NCBI GenBank assembly: GCA_902778055.1
Contig: CACYWL010000019.1
Coordinates: 1-62,192 of the forward strand
Direction of reading: 5' to 3'
Origin: an uncultured Eubacteriales bacterium
GTDB taxonomy: Bacteria > Bacillota > Clostridia > Christensenellales > Aristaeellaceae
Length of the DNA: 62,192 nt
Part shown: piece by piece, positions 54,048 to 62,021 of the stretch
Layout of the letters: every line of letters begins with the position of its first letter
Position numbering within the stretch: the first letter of the stretch is position 1
Translations under genes and position numbers: made by a program
The notes under the pieces: generated by a model
Database searches by the model: none
Told to the model about the DNA's origin: nothing
The model's input: the letters and a program-made list of their open reading frames with translations, nothing else

Positions 54048-54941
54048 CTATTCTTCGATCCTTCCGAAACAAATCATGCTTCCCTGGGACCGCAATCCCT
54101 TATCCCCGGTTTCAATGATCTTCCCGTTAAAGATCATGGTGGCCGTCTGCCCTCCGTCCAGGTTCAGCGCCTCCACGCATCCCCGATCCAGCAGCAGCTG
54201 AGCCAGCCAGTCCAGATGGACCCCCGCATAGCTGCCCTTGGGCCTTCCGCGCACCACGACCGCGATGTAATGATAGGGCTCCACCATTCCGATGGCCACT
54301 CTGGGCTCGTTGTAGGGATAGTATTTGGGATTCAGCACCTCCGGATTGATCTCCCCGTCCGAGATCAGCCACGGGCCGAAGGAAAACACCTGTTCCGCTC
54401 CCATCTCCAGGTATTCCTCCGCGGTGTGGGCATCGCAGACAAAGGTTTTCATGCTTCCGTCCGGCAGCAGCGCCATGGCGTCCAGGTTCGGCCAGGCCCT
54501 CTTCTTCGCGCTGTTGCGGGTCTTGGTGGCAATGATTTCCCCGTTCCGGATGACGATTCCCTTGTAGTCATATTTCTGCAGCCGGATTCCGTACATATCG
54601 TCGCTCATCGCGAACATCGGGTGCGCTTTTTCCTGCAGCAGCTCAGGGCTCACCATCTTGTATCCTGCCGGGCGCTTCGACGTGGGATCGGTCATAACCG
54701 GATACAGCGGGCTCTCCGGCGAGGCCTGAATATCCGCCACGCAGTACTCCCTCGTCTTCTTTTTGCTTCCGGATTTCACCTTCTCCGTGAACTTTTCAAT
54801 CACGATGTTCAGGCTCTCGGAATGGTATTCCCACCGGCCGCCTTCCGGATCCTCCAGAATTGTCGGCTCCTCAGCCCCGGCCGCTCCCAGGATCAGCAGA
54901 AGCGCCGCCGCGATCCATGCAATACTTTGTCTGATTTTCAT
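54048..54941 (-). CDS. Secreted phosphodiester glycosidase family (NAGPA/DUF2233) protein
   Basis: This 297-residue protein has a signal peptide (IAWIAAALLLILGAAGA) and the DUF2233/NAGPA core: FSFGPWLISDGEINPE, EPRVAIGMVEPYHYIAVVVRGR and the hallmark ALNLDGGQTATMIFNG. Human NAGPA removes GlcNAc from phosphodiester-linked glycans, and bacterial members are thought to cleave sugar-1-phosphodiesters in cell-surface polymers. The start ATG at 54939-54941 overlaps the SDR stop (ATGA). It is third in the operon with the HsdR-like/GIY-YIG and SDR genes; the link between these three is not clear. Confidence 0.88.
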   Translation of the reverse strand: MKIRQSIAWIAAALLLILGAAGAEEPTILEDPEGGRWEYHSESLNIVIEKFTEKVKSGSKKKTREYCVADIQASPESPLYPVMTDPTSKRPAGYKMVSPELLQEKAHPMFAMSDDMYGIRLQKYDYKGIVIRNGEIIATKTRNSAKKRAWPNLDAMALLPDGSMKTFVCDAHTAEEYLEMGAEQVFSFGPWLISDGEINPEVLNPKYYPYNEPRVAIGMVEPYHYIAVVVRGRPKGSYAGVHLDWLAQLLLDRGCVEALNLDGGQTATMIFNGKIIETGDKGLRSQGSMICFGRIEE

Positions 54942-55765
54942 TTTCGTCCTTCCCTGATATAGTAGCTCCGCAGAATGGCTTCGTTCCACCGTGCGGGCAG
55001 GAATTTGTGCAGATAGACCGCCAGGTGCTGATCTGGGCTCGCGATTCGCCTGCGGAAGGGCATTCTTTTCCGCTCCAGCATTTTTGCAATCTTTCGCCCC
55101 AGCACGTCCGGATCGCTTCCGTTCGTCTCGTCATGGTGGATTTTGGCCGTCGTGCTCTCGTACGCCGCGGCATAGGGCGAATCCGGGCTCATCCTGGCTG
55201 CGTGAGGACGGTATTTTTCGCTGCCGCTCCGGTGGTCCCCCGGCTCAACGAGCGTCACCTGAATGCCGAAGGGCCGAACCTCCATCTGCAGCCCCTCCGC
55301 GTATCCCTCGATGGCGTGTTTGCTGGCCGTGTAGGCGTTCTGGAAGGGGATGCCCATCAGTCCGTTGATGGAGGAGTACATCACGATTCTCCCCGACTTC
55401 TGGGCCCGCATGATCGGCAGCACCTCCCGGTTCATCCGGACCATCCCCAGAAAATTGGTGTTCAGAACGCGAAGATATTCCTCATCGGTTGTTTCCTCAC
55501 AGGATCCGAGCACCAGCATTCCTGCGCACTGCACCAGCGCCCCGACCCAGGGAGAAATCTCCAAGGCCCGGTCGCAGAAGGACTGAACGCTCTCCGGGCT
55601 GGTCACGTCCAGCGGCAGGCAGTGGATCCCGTCCTTCTCGATGGGTTCGGAAAAGCTCCTTGCTCCGGCGATCACAGTCCATCCCGCGTTTCGCAGAGCC
55701 TGCGCAGTATGCAGGCCCAGCCCGCTGGACGCTCCCGTGATCCATACTGTCTTCGGATGTTTCAT
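54938..55765 (-). CDS. Classical short-chain dehydrogenase/reductase (SDR)
   Basis: This 275-residue NAD(P)-dependent oxidoreductase has the Rossmann motif TGASSGLG (10-17), a CAGM in place of NAG (80-83), Ser131/Ser132 and the active-site Tyr145-x3-Lys149 (YTASK). The typical PG motif EPGDHRSG follows at the start of the substrate loop, in which Asp-His replaces the usual hydrophobic residue. The substrate is unknown. Arg37 in GARSF hints at NADPH. It overlaps both neighbours in ATGA junctions, so all three genes are translated together. Confidence 0.92.
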   Translation of the reverse strand: MKHPKTVWITGASSGLGLHTAQALRNAGWTVIAGARSFSEPIEKDGIHCLPLDVTSPESVQSFCDRALEISPWVGALVQCAGMLVLGSCEETTDEEYLRVLNTNFLGMVRMNREVLPIMRAQKSGRIVMYSSINGLMGIPFQNAYTASKHAIEGYAEGLQMEVRPFGIQVTLVEPGDHRSGSEKYRPHAARMSPDSPYAAAYESTTAKIHHDETNGSDPDVLGRKIAKMLERKRMPFRRRIASPDQHLAVYLHKFLPARWNEAILRSYYIREGRK

Positions 55766-57471
55766 GGTCCATGCCTCCCATCCTGCTGCAACCCGTTTCC
55801 TGCAGACTGCGCTCCGCGGATCAGCCGCAGCTTTTCCTCCCGGCTCATTCTTTTCAGATGCCATTCCCGGCTCATGGCTTTCTCCCTGGTGTCAAATTCC
55901 TCCGCGTAAACCAGCCGGACCGGCCTTCTGCTCCGGGTGTATTTTGCTCCCTTCCCCGTGTTATGGGTTCGGATGCGCTGCTCCAGGTCATTCGTCCATC
56001 CGCAGTACAGGGTTCCGTCCGCGCACTCCACCAGGTAGACGTAGTTTCCGCCTCCTTCATGCGCCGCTGCCCGCTCCCGAAGGATCTGAATACCCTCCGG
56101 CACCGCCCTGCGCAGTCCGGCTCGGAATTTCCTTCCTTCCCGCGTCTGAGCGTAATCCGCGGGCATCAGAAAAAACCTCTTTCCCGCGAAATCCTGCTCT
56201 CCCGGCTCCCGCATCCATTTCGCCGGATCCCGTGACGGTTCCGCCAGAATCAGACTTTCGCTGCCGGAAAAGCCCTTGCCTCCGGGAAGGAAGCCGCGGG
56301 CCCGAAGCTCCGAATCCTTCCGGGTTAGCTCCGCGCGTTTTTCCTCAATCCAGTAGAATCGGCTTTCCGGCACGGTTTCCAGAGACCATCGGACAAGGGA
56401 AGCAAGCGTCCCCATTTCCCCGGCCGCGCCCAGCGGCGGAATCCGCCAGTTCCGGTATCCCCGCTTCAGCTTTGCCCGCAGATCCCACAATGTAAAGAAC
56501 TGTTCAGCGGAAAGGATTCTCCTCCAGATGACCGTTTCACCCCGCCCGTTTTGCTCTTCAGTGTACTCAATTCCGTAGCGGATCAGAAACAGAAACCGCT
56601 CTGGAGAAAACAATCCCGTCAGCATGCGATGCGTAGGCGTATCCGGCGAAAGGGTTTTCAGCCATTCCCGGCGGCTTTTCGCAGGGATGCCCGTGTATGC
56701 CTGATCGGGTCCGGTTCCGTCGGTATTGCTTCGGTCTGCTGTTTTTTGCCTGTCCGGCTCCGCAATCCCGTTGTCCCTCAGGATGATTTCTTCCGTTTCC
56801 GGGCTGCGCTTCATCTTTTTTCTCATCTCGCCGGGATGCATTTCCCGGAAAGCGTGCAGCGGGAAATCTCCCTGTCCCGGGGAGGCGTAATACGCGCCTT
56901 CCGTGGGCAGCAGCCGGTCCGGATCATTCTCCCGGTCGTTGGAAAAGGCCCAGACCTGAGCAGCCTGGAGAAATGGGCGGGATTCCTGCTCCGCCATCCG
57001 TTCCAGCATCCGATCGTATTCCGCCCGGATTCCTCCCGCCTGATCCCTGGTTTTCACCTCAATCATCGCCAGGGGCATCCCGTTGACAAAAAGGGTAATG
57101 TCCGGCCGGAATCCGCCGTTTCCCCTTCCGCACATCAGCTCCGTCGCGGCATGAAAGCGGTTTTGCCCGGGCTGATGCCAGTCCGTCAGATTCCATCCCC
57201 GCCATCCGTCCCGAAGCATCCGGTAAAAAGCATGTCCCTGATCCGGCCTGTTCAGCACGGTTCGAATCTCCTCCGTCAGGCAGCTGAAGGTCTCTCCGTC
57301 CATGCTCCGTCCGTTGATTGTTTCCATCGCGTCATGGAGAATCTCCGGCAGGAAATTGTTATCCCTGTCCCTTTGAATGCTTTTCCGCGGGAGGTAGACA
57401 TACCCCAGCCGGGAAAGATGGATCAGTGCGGGAATTTTCATCCGTGCGTTCTCCCGCCGGATCCCCGCCAT
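55762..57471 (-). CDS. HsdR-type nuclease domain fused to a GIY-YIG nuclease domain; motor lost
   Basis: This 569-residue protein starts like a type I restriction subunit HsdR. About 1-200 form the PD-(D/E)XK nuclease domain with RPDITLFVNGMPLAMIEVKT (Asp124, Glu138, Lys140) and QAAQVWAFSNDREN. About 280-345 match the HsdR linker (LFSPERFLFLIRYGIEY, RRILSAEQFFTLWDLRAKL). Where HsdR has its first helicase motif (TQGSGKS), there is RIPPLGAAGEM, with no Walker lysine. No other helicase motifs follow. About 475-551 are a complete GIY-YIG domain of UPF0213 type (NYVYLVECADGTLYCGWT, Arg499, Glu536). ATG 57471 follows GGAGGG. No hsdM or hsdS gene is nearby. Confidence 0.86.
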   Translation of the reverse strand: MAGIRRENARMKIPALIHLSRLGYVYLPRKSIQRDRDNNFLPEILHDAMETINGRSMDGETFSCLTEEIRTVLNRPDQGHAFYRMLRDGWRGWNLTDWHQPGQNRFHAATELMCGRGNGGFRPDITLFVNGMPLAMIEVKTRDQAGGIRAEYDRMLERMAEQESRPFLQAAQVWAFSNDRENDPDRLLPTEGAYYASPGQGDFPLHAFREMHPGEMRKKMKRSPETEEIILRDNGIAEPDRQKTADRSNTDGTGPDQAYTGIPAKSRREWLKTLSPDTPTHRMLTGLFSPERFLFLIRYGIEYTEEQNGRGETVIWRRILSAEQFFTLWDLRAKLKRGYRNWRIPPLGAAGEMGTLASLVRWSLETVPESRFYWIEEKRAELTRKDSELRARGFLPGGKGFSGSESLILAEPSRDPAKWMREPGEQDFAGKRFFLMPADYAQTREGRKFRAGLRRAVPEGIQILRERAAAHEGGGNYVYLVECADGTLYCGWTNDLEQRIRTHNTGKGAKYTRSRRPVRLVYAEEFDTREKAMSREWHLKRMSREEKLRLIRGAQSAGNGLQQDGRHGP

Positions 57472-57492
57472 GCTTCATCCCTCCATTTCACC

Positions 57493-57524
57493 GGTTTCGG
57501 CCTTCCGCTGCCGAAAAACCGGCT
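57493..57524 (-). promoter_or_regulatory. Leader hairpin just upstream of the HsdR-like gene
   Basis: The arms CCGGTTTTTCGGC and GCCGAAACCGG (minus strand) can pair about 10 bases upstream of the GGAGGG ribosome binding site, which could affect translation. Confidence 0.45.
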
Positions 57525-57597
57525 CCCGCACTCCGGTCTGTCATTTCTGCGTTCCAAAGCTGCCTGATTCTCCCGCGTCAGGGATCATCTTCGGTTG

Positions 57598-57603
57598 ATG
57601 ATA
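57598..57603 (-). promoter_or_regulatory. Possible extended -10 promoter and operator of the HsdR-like operon
   Basis: On the minus strand TGG-TATCAT resembles an extended -10. The inverted repeat ATCATC-n7-GATGAT overlaps it and could be an operator. There is no clear -35 box. Confidence 0.35.
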
Positions 57604-57621
57604 CCACAAAACCAAAAATAG

Positions 57622-57664
57622 AAAAAGCCCGCCGCCTGAATTCCGGTTGGAATCGCGCACGGGC
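57622..57664 (-). terminator. Intrinsic terminator of rubredoxin gene
   Basis: The GCCCG...CGGGC outer and ATTCC/GGAAT inner pairings, followed by T5 on the minus strand, lie directly past the rubredoxin stop. The stem is interrupted. Confidence 0.6.
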
Positions 57665-57677
57665 CATGATATTGGTC

Positions 57678-57836
57678 TTATTCCACTTCCGTGAAAGCGT
57701 CCTTGGTCAGGCCGCACACCGGGCACTGCCAGTCATCGGGGATATCCTCAAAAGCCGTTCCGGGAGCGATACCGCTGTCGGGATCGCCGACTTCCGGATC
57801 ATAGATGTATCCACAGGGGCACTCGTACTTCTTCAT
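57678..57836 (-). CDS. Rubredoxin with a CxC first half-site
   Basis: This 52-residue one-iron electron carrier reads [17 protein letters not shown], then [19 protein letters not shown]. The second half-site is the usual CPVCG (Cys38, Cys41). The first has only one residue between its cysteines (Cys6, Cys8), where the classic form is CxxCG. The rest is an ordinary rubredoxin, so it probably still binds iron and serves oxygen or peroxide detoxification in the cytoplasm. ATG follows AGGAGG with 9-base spacing. It has its own promoter and terminator. Confidence 0.93.
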   Translation of the reverse strand: MKKYECPCGYIYDPEVGDPDSGIAPGTAFEDIPDDWQCPVCGLTKDAFTEVE

Positions 57837-57889
57837 GATTTCTTTTCCTCCTTCTGTATTTGTGAGAGCATGACGCCCTTTCCTTTTTC

Positions 57890-57918
57890 ATTCTATCTTT
57901 CCGGACTTTCCCTGTCAA
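57890..57918 (-). promoter_or_regulatory. Sigma-A type promoter of rubredoxin gene
   Basis: On the minus strand perfect TTGACA (57913-57918), a 17-base spacer and TAGAAT (57890-57895). The -35 box overlaps the end of the HAD gene. Confidence 0.8.
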
Positions 57919-58553
57919 GCGGGAAGCATGGTTTCCTCCGTGTTCTTCAGATCCCGGATATCCCGGATCGCCCGGGTTCCTTCCGGCACCGTTCCGAACC
58001 CGTAGGATGCATGCAGGAAGGAAACGCCGGCCTCCATGGCCGCCTCCCAGTCTCCCATGGTATCTCCGACATAGACCGCAGCATCCAGATGATTTCGTTC
58101 CGCAACCAGACGGATATTCTCACCCTTACCCCGCCGGGTGTGCCCGAAGTTTTCGGTATCATCAAAGTATTTTCCGAGACCGTGATACTCCAGAAAAGCC
58201 TCTATGTATCCTTCCTGACAGTTGCTGACGATGGCCAGAAAAAAACCTTTTTCCTTCAGAGCTTTCAGGGTATCCTCCAGGCCCTCGTACAGACGTCCGC
58301 CATGCTCCCGCAGGTATTCGTTCTCTGTATTCAGGCAGACATCCATGATTCTTTCCGCTTCTTCGGGCTGTTCATTCGGAAAAGTCATCTGCGCAATCAC
58401 GTCCATCGTCTTTCCCATCACGGAGTGAACATATTCCTCCGTCATTCGCTCCGGCCGGTTCATCCGTTCCAGCGCCAGATTCCATGAGGCCGCAACGCCT
58501 TCCGCGGAATCCCACAGCGTGCCGTCCAGATCAAACAGTATTCCTTTTTTCAC
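57915..58553 (-). CDS. HAD-superfamily phosphatase (phosphoglycolate phosphatase-like)
   Basis: This 212-residue protein has the HAD motifs FDLDGTLWDS (Asp8 nucleophile, Asp10), IVSNCQEG (motif II Ser), a Lys in RRGKGENI and YVGDTMGDWEAA (motif III/IV acidic residues). The helical cap (about 15-80) between motif I and II makes it a C1-cap member like phosphoglycolate phosphatase or beta-phosphoglucomutase. It dephosphorylates a small metabolite in the cytoplasm; which one is unknown. The start is GTG at 58551-58553 after GGAGGAAAAGAAGG. It could be co-transcribed with rubredoxin, but that gene has its own promoter. Confidence 0.9.
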   Translation of the reverse strand: MKKGILFDLDGTLWDSAEGVAASWNLALERMNRPERMTEEYVHSVMGKTMDVIAQMTFPNEQPEEAERIMDVCLNTENEYLREHGGRLYEGLEDTLKALKEKGFFLAIVSNCQEGYIEAFLEYHGLGKYFDDTENFGHTRRGKGENIRLVAERNHLDAAVYVGDTMGDWEAAMEAGVSFLHASYGFGTVPEGTRAIRDIRDLKNTEETMLPA

Positions 58554-58597
58554 CCTTCTTTTCCTCCGTTTCCCGGGATTCCGGCTTTTAAGGAGAC

Positions 58598-58620
58598 GCT
58601 TTCCCGCGAAGCGGGAAAGC
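58598..58620. other. Perfect hairpin upstream of the HAD gene
   Basis: A 10-base perfect stem GCTTTCCCGC/GCGGGAAAGC with a 3-base loop and no T-run. It lies in the leader of the HAD gene. Confidence 0.6.
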
Positions 58621-58701
58621 AGAAGAAATCATTGTAATTCAATAAATCAAGCGGAACGTTTTCAGGCTGATTCGAATTAAGCATCGTTTCTCTGAACATG
58701 C

Positions 58702-58738
58702 AAAAGCCGGGGAAGAGCAGCGCCCCTCTCCGGCTTTT
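58702..58738. terminator. Intrinsic terminator of the 77-aa gene
   Basis: AAAAGCCGG/CCGGCTTTT arms (58702-58710 and 58730-58738) with extra inner pairing lie 11 bases past the stop of the small gene. Confidence 0.7.
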
Positions 58739-58748
58739 ACACGGCGAA

Positions 58749-58982
58749 TTACTTATGTGCTTTCATCCACTCGTCAGCCTTTTCAGCGGACAGGCGTTTG
58801 ATATCTTCCTTCTTGTAGGGAGATTCTTCACCGCCGTTGGTGTACAGGAAGTACTTACCGCCTGCGGTCTTGAAGAGGCACTCTTCATAGCCGGCCGGAT
58901 CTCCGATGGAGCCAGAGGTCACTTTCCCCAGCAATTCGGAAGCTTCGGTATCATACTCCACCTTGCCGAACGTTTTCTTCAT
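58749..58982 (-). CDS. Small conserved-looking protein of unknown function
   Basis: This 77-residue protein has no signal peptide or TM helix. It starts KTFGKVEYDTEASELLGK, has ECLFKTAGGKYFLYTNGGEES in the middle and ends LSAEKADEWMKAHK. The order YDTE-A-L, then LF-T--G-YFLY--GGE and finally L---EA--W resembles a widespread family of small Firmicutes proteins with no known role, which I recall from many genomes. It has a good promoter, GGAGAGAAAGGG before the ATG and a terminator, so it is probably a well-expressed single gene. Confidence 0.8.
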   Translation of the reverse strand: MKKTFGKVEYDTEASELLGKVTSGSIGDPAGYEECLFKTAGGKYFLYTNGGEESPYKKEDIKRLSAEKADEWMKAHK

Positions 58983-59054
58983 TCCCTTTCTCTCCTTTTC
59001 CTTTTACTCTAGATCCCAAAGCCCTTATTTTTCAAGCCTTAGAACCCAGAGCGC

Positions 59055-59083
59055 ATCATAGCACAGAATAGTGTATTTTGCAA
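59055..59083 (-). promoter_or_regulatory. Sigma-A type promoter of the 77-aa gene
   Basis: On the minus strand TTGCAA (59078-59083), a 17-base spacer and TATGAT (59055-59060), about 72 bases upstream of the ATG. Confidence 0.7.
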
Positions 59084-59185
59084 CAGTTCCCGCATGGGAC
59101 AATAATTACCAGATCATACAGGGTTTTGGATACAGCCCCAACTGCCTTTCTTCCTGCTGATCCGCACCTGCCATTTTTCCCTTTG

Positions 59186-59216
59186 CTTTAAAGGGAGCGG
59201 GCTTTCGCCCGCTCCC
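59186..59216 (-). terminator. Intrinsic terminator of the MBG-repeat gene
   Basis: A perfect 10-base stem GGGAGCGGGC/GCCCGCTCCC (59193-59216) with a 4-base loop is followed on the minus strand by TTTAAAGC, a short T-tract. Confidence 0.75.
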
Positions 59217-60216
59217 TTCGGTCTTTCTGTCCCGGATTTACTCAATCGCTTCGCCGTATCCGCGGTTCACTTCGCCGAGTCCCAGAGGAGTCATGTAATC
59301 ATTGATCATGACCGAGGGGCGTCCGGTGAGGGTGTAGATTCTCTGACCCTCTTCATTGGTTCCTGCCGTCTCCGCGTAGGTCACAATGACTTCCCGGTTC
59401 TGGCCGCTCATCGTTCCCTCGATGACATTGCTGCCGCCCACGATCTCATAGTTCTCAAATGTGGGCGCCGTGATCCGGTAGGTATCTCCCGTCTGAAGCT
59501 GCTGTACAATCGTGTCTGTCATCTCGTTCCCGTTGATATCCGGGAACCGTACTGTCAGCGTATAGGTCTGCTTCGTGTAGTAGACATCGATTTCCGTATC
59601 AGCCTGTATCACACCGGTCACATGCGGCTGATCCACTGTATAACCGCCCTTCGCGGGAGAGATTAAAGCTTGTGCCTTCCGGATAGGTTGCTCTGAAGTC
59701 CGCCGCGGCGGGTCCGTCCTCCGTCCAGTAATGAATCACCAGGCTATAGGAGGGGATTGTCGTTTCAGGTGCTTCAGCAGCCGTAATGGTATACACGCCA
59801 TTGACCGCGGTCACCATGTAGTTCAGGTTTTCTCCCGGTGTCACCGTGATCTCATAATCGCCTGCTTCCTCACCCGCGGCTCTTACCAGCAGGTAGTTCA
59901 CCGTTTCTCCTTCCAACGTACCGGTCACCGTCGCTGTCAGCGGTTCGTCCGCCGTTCCCGCCACCTTGGTCTTGCTGTCCGCGGTGACTGTCACGGGTCT
60001 CGGTGTGATCTCATAGGTCCCGTTGTCCGGAGTCACGATGTAGTTCGGATTATCGCCCAGAGTAATCGTGATCTCATATTCGCCGGCATTCTCACCCGCC
60101 GCTCTCGCCAGGGTGTAGTTCAGCGTATCGCCTTCGGCCAGGCCTTCGGCTGTAGCCGTCAGGGCTTCATCCGCGTCTCCGTATACCTTCGTCTTATCAT
60201 CCGCGGTCAGCGTAAT

Positions 60217-60882
60217 CGCTTTCTGGCTGACCGTGAAATCCGCGCTCTCCACCGTCACGATGTAGTTCGGATTCTCACCCGGAGTCACGGTGATCGTGTA
60301 GGTTCCGGCGTTGTTGCCTTCCTCACGGCTGACCGTGTAGTTGATCGTATCGCCTTCGACCGCTCCGGTCACCGTCGCAGTCAGCTCGGGTTCCTCGTCG
60401 CCGTAGGTCTTGCTGGCCGCGTTCGCGCTGACCGTTATCGGTTTCGGTTCAATCGTGAAGCCTGCGCCCTCCACCGTCACAGTGTAGTTCGGATTCTCAC
60501 CCGGAGTCACGGTGATCGTGTAGGTTCCGGCGTTCTCGCCTTCCTCGCGGCTGACCGTATAGTTGATCGTGTCGCCTTCGACCGCTCCGGTCACAGTCGC
60601 CGTCAGCTCGGGTTTCTCGTCTCCGTAGGTCTTGCCGGCCGCGTTCGCACTGACCGTCACCGGCTTCGGCGCGATCGTGAAGTCCGCACCCTCCACCGTC
60701 ACGATGTAGTTCGGATTCTCACCCGGAGCTACGGTGATCGTGTAGGTTCCGGCGTTCTCGCCTTCCTCGCGGCTGACCGTGTAGTTGATCGTATCCCCTT
60801 CGACCGCTCCGGTCACCGTCGCAGTCAGTTCGGGTTCCTCATCTCCGTAGGTCTTGCCGATTTCGTTCGCGCTGACCGTCAC
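60217..60882 (-). repeat. Three near-identical tandem 222-bp MBG units
   Basis: These code for three 74-residue units starting VTVSANEIGK, VTVSANAAGK and ITVSANAASK. They differ at only a few residues, which points to recent duplication or gene conversion. Confidence 0.9.
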
Positions 60883-61030
60883 CGGCTTCGGTGCGATAGT
60901 CAGCGTGGCGGGCACTACCGTGATTGTGTAGTTCGCGTTACTTGCGGCCGCGTTGATCGTGTAGGTTCCGACATTCTCACCCGCGACTCTCGTCAGCGTG
61001 TAAGGTACTGTGTCTTCGCCCACCAGATCT

Positions 61031-61076
61031 CCCTCGCCGTAGTTCGCGGTGAACCCTCGCCGTAGTTCGCGGTGAA
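61031..61076. repeat. Exact 23-bp tandem duplication causing a frameshift
   Basis: The same 23 bases occur at 61031-61053 and 61054-61076. As 23 is not a multiple of three, the copy shifts the frame; with one copy the MBG frame is continuous. Confidence 0.95.
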
Positions 61077-61553
61077 CTCGGGATCGCTGTCGCCGTAGGT
61101 CTTGGCCTTGCTGTCCACCGTCAGCGTGATCGGCTTCGGCGTGATGCGATAGGTTCCGTCGGTCGCTGTCACATCATAGTTCGGATTTTCACCCAGTGTG
61201 ACTGTGATTGCATATTCGCCAACATTCTCGCCCGCAATTCTTGCCAGCGTGTAGTTCAGCGTATCGTTGCCTACCAGACCGTTCGAGGTCGCCGTCAACG
61301 TCTCATCCGCGCTGCCGTAGACTTTGCTCTTGCCGTCCGCTGTCAGCGTGACAGCCTTCCTGTTGATCGTGAACTCCGCGTCTGCCACTGTAACAATGTA
61401 GTTCAGATTCTCGTCCGGAGTCACGGTGATCGTGTAGGTACCTGCGTTCTCACCTGCCGTGCGGCTGACCGTATAGTTGATCGTGTCACCTTTCTCGGCG
61501 CCGGTCACCGTCGCCGTCAGTTCGGGATCCGCATCACCGTAAGTCTTGCTCGC

Positions 61554-62021
61554 CACGTTCGCGCTGATCGTCACAGTCTTCTGTCCGATCTGCAGGTTAG
61601 CGGGTACGTAGACCACATCATAGTTGCCCTGCACCGCTTCTCCCGCAGGTGTAATGGCATAGGTACCAACATTCTCGCCTACAGCACGGCTCAACGTGTA
61701 TGCGATAACGCTCTCGGCATCACCGTTCTTCAGGCCAGTCACTTTAGCCGTCAGTTCCGGATCCGCGTCGCCGTATACCTTCGTCTTGTCCGCCGCCGTC
61801 ACGGTCGCTGTCGCCTTTGTGATCGTCAGGTTCGCAGATACATAGGTTACATCGTAGTTGCCCTGCACCGCTTCTCCCGCAGGTGTAATGGCATAGGTAC
61901 CAACATTCTCACCTGCGGCACGGCTCAGCGTGTAGGCTATGACGGACTCAGCATCTCCGTTCTTCAGGCCAGTGACCGTCGCCGTCAGTGCCGGATCCGC
62001 GTCGCCGTACACCTTCGTCTT
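61554..62021 (-). repeat. Two tandem 234-bp MBG units
   Basis: These code for two 78-residue units starting KTKVYGDADP and containing GLKNGDAESVIAYTLSR. They are almost identical for the first ~65 residues. Confidence 0.88.

Noticed and set aside
55762..57471. A complete type I restriction system
   Set aside because: There is no hsdM or hsdS in the window, and the helicase motifs are absent.
60217..62021. MBG repeats as a CRISPR or satellite array
   Set aside because: The units are coding and conserved at protein level.
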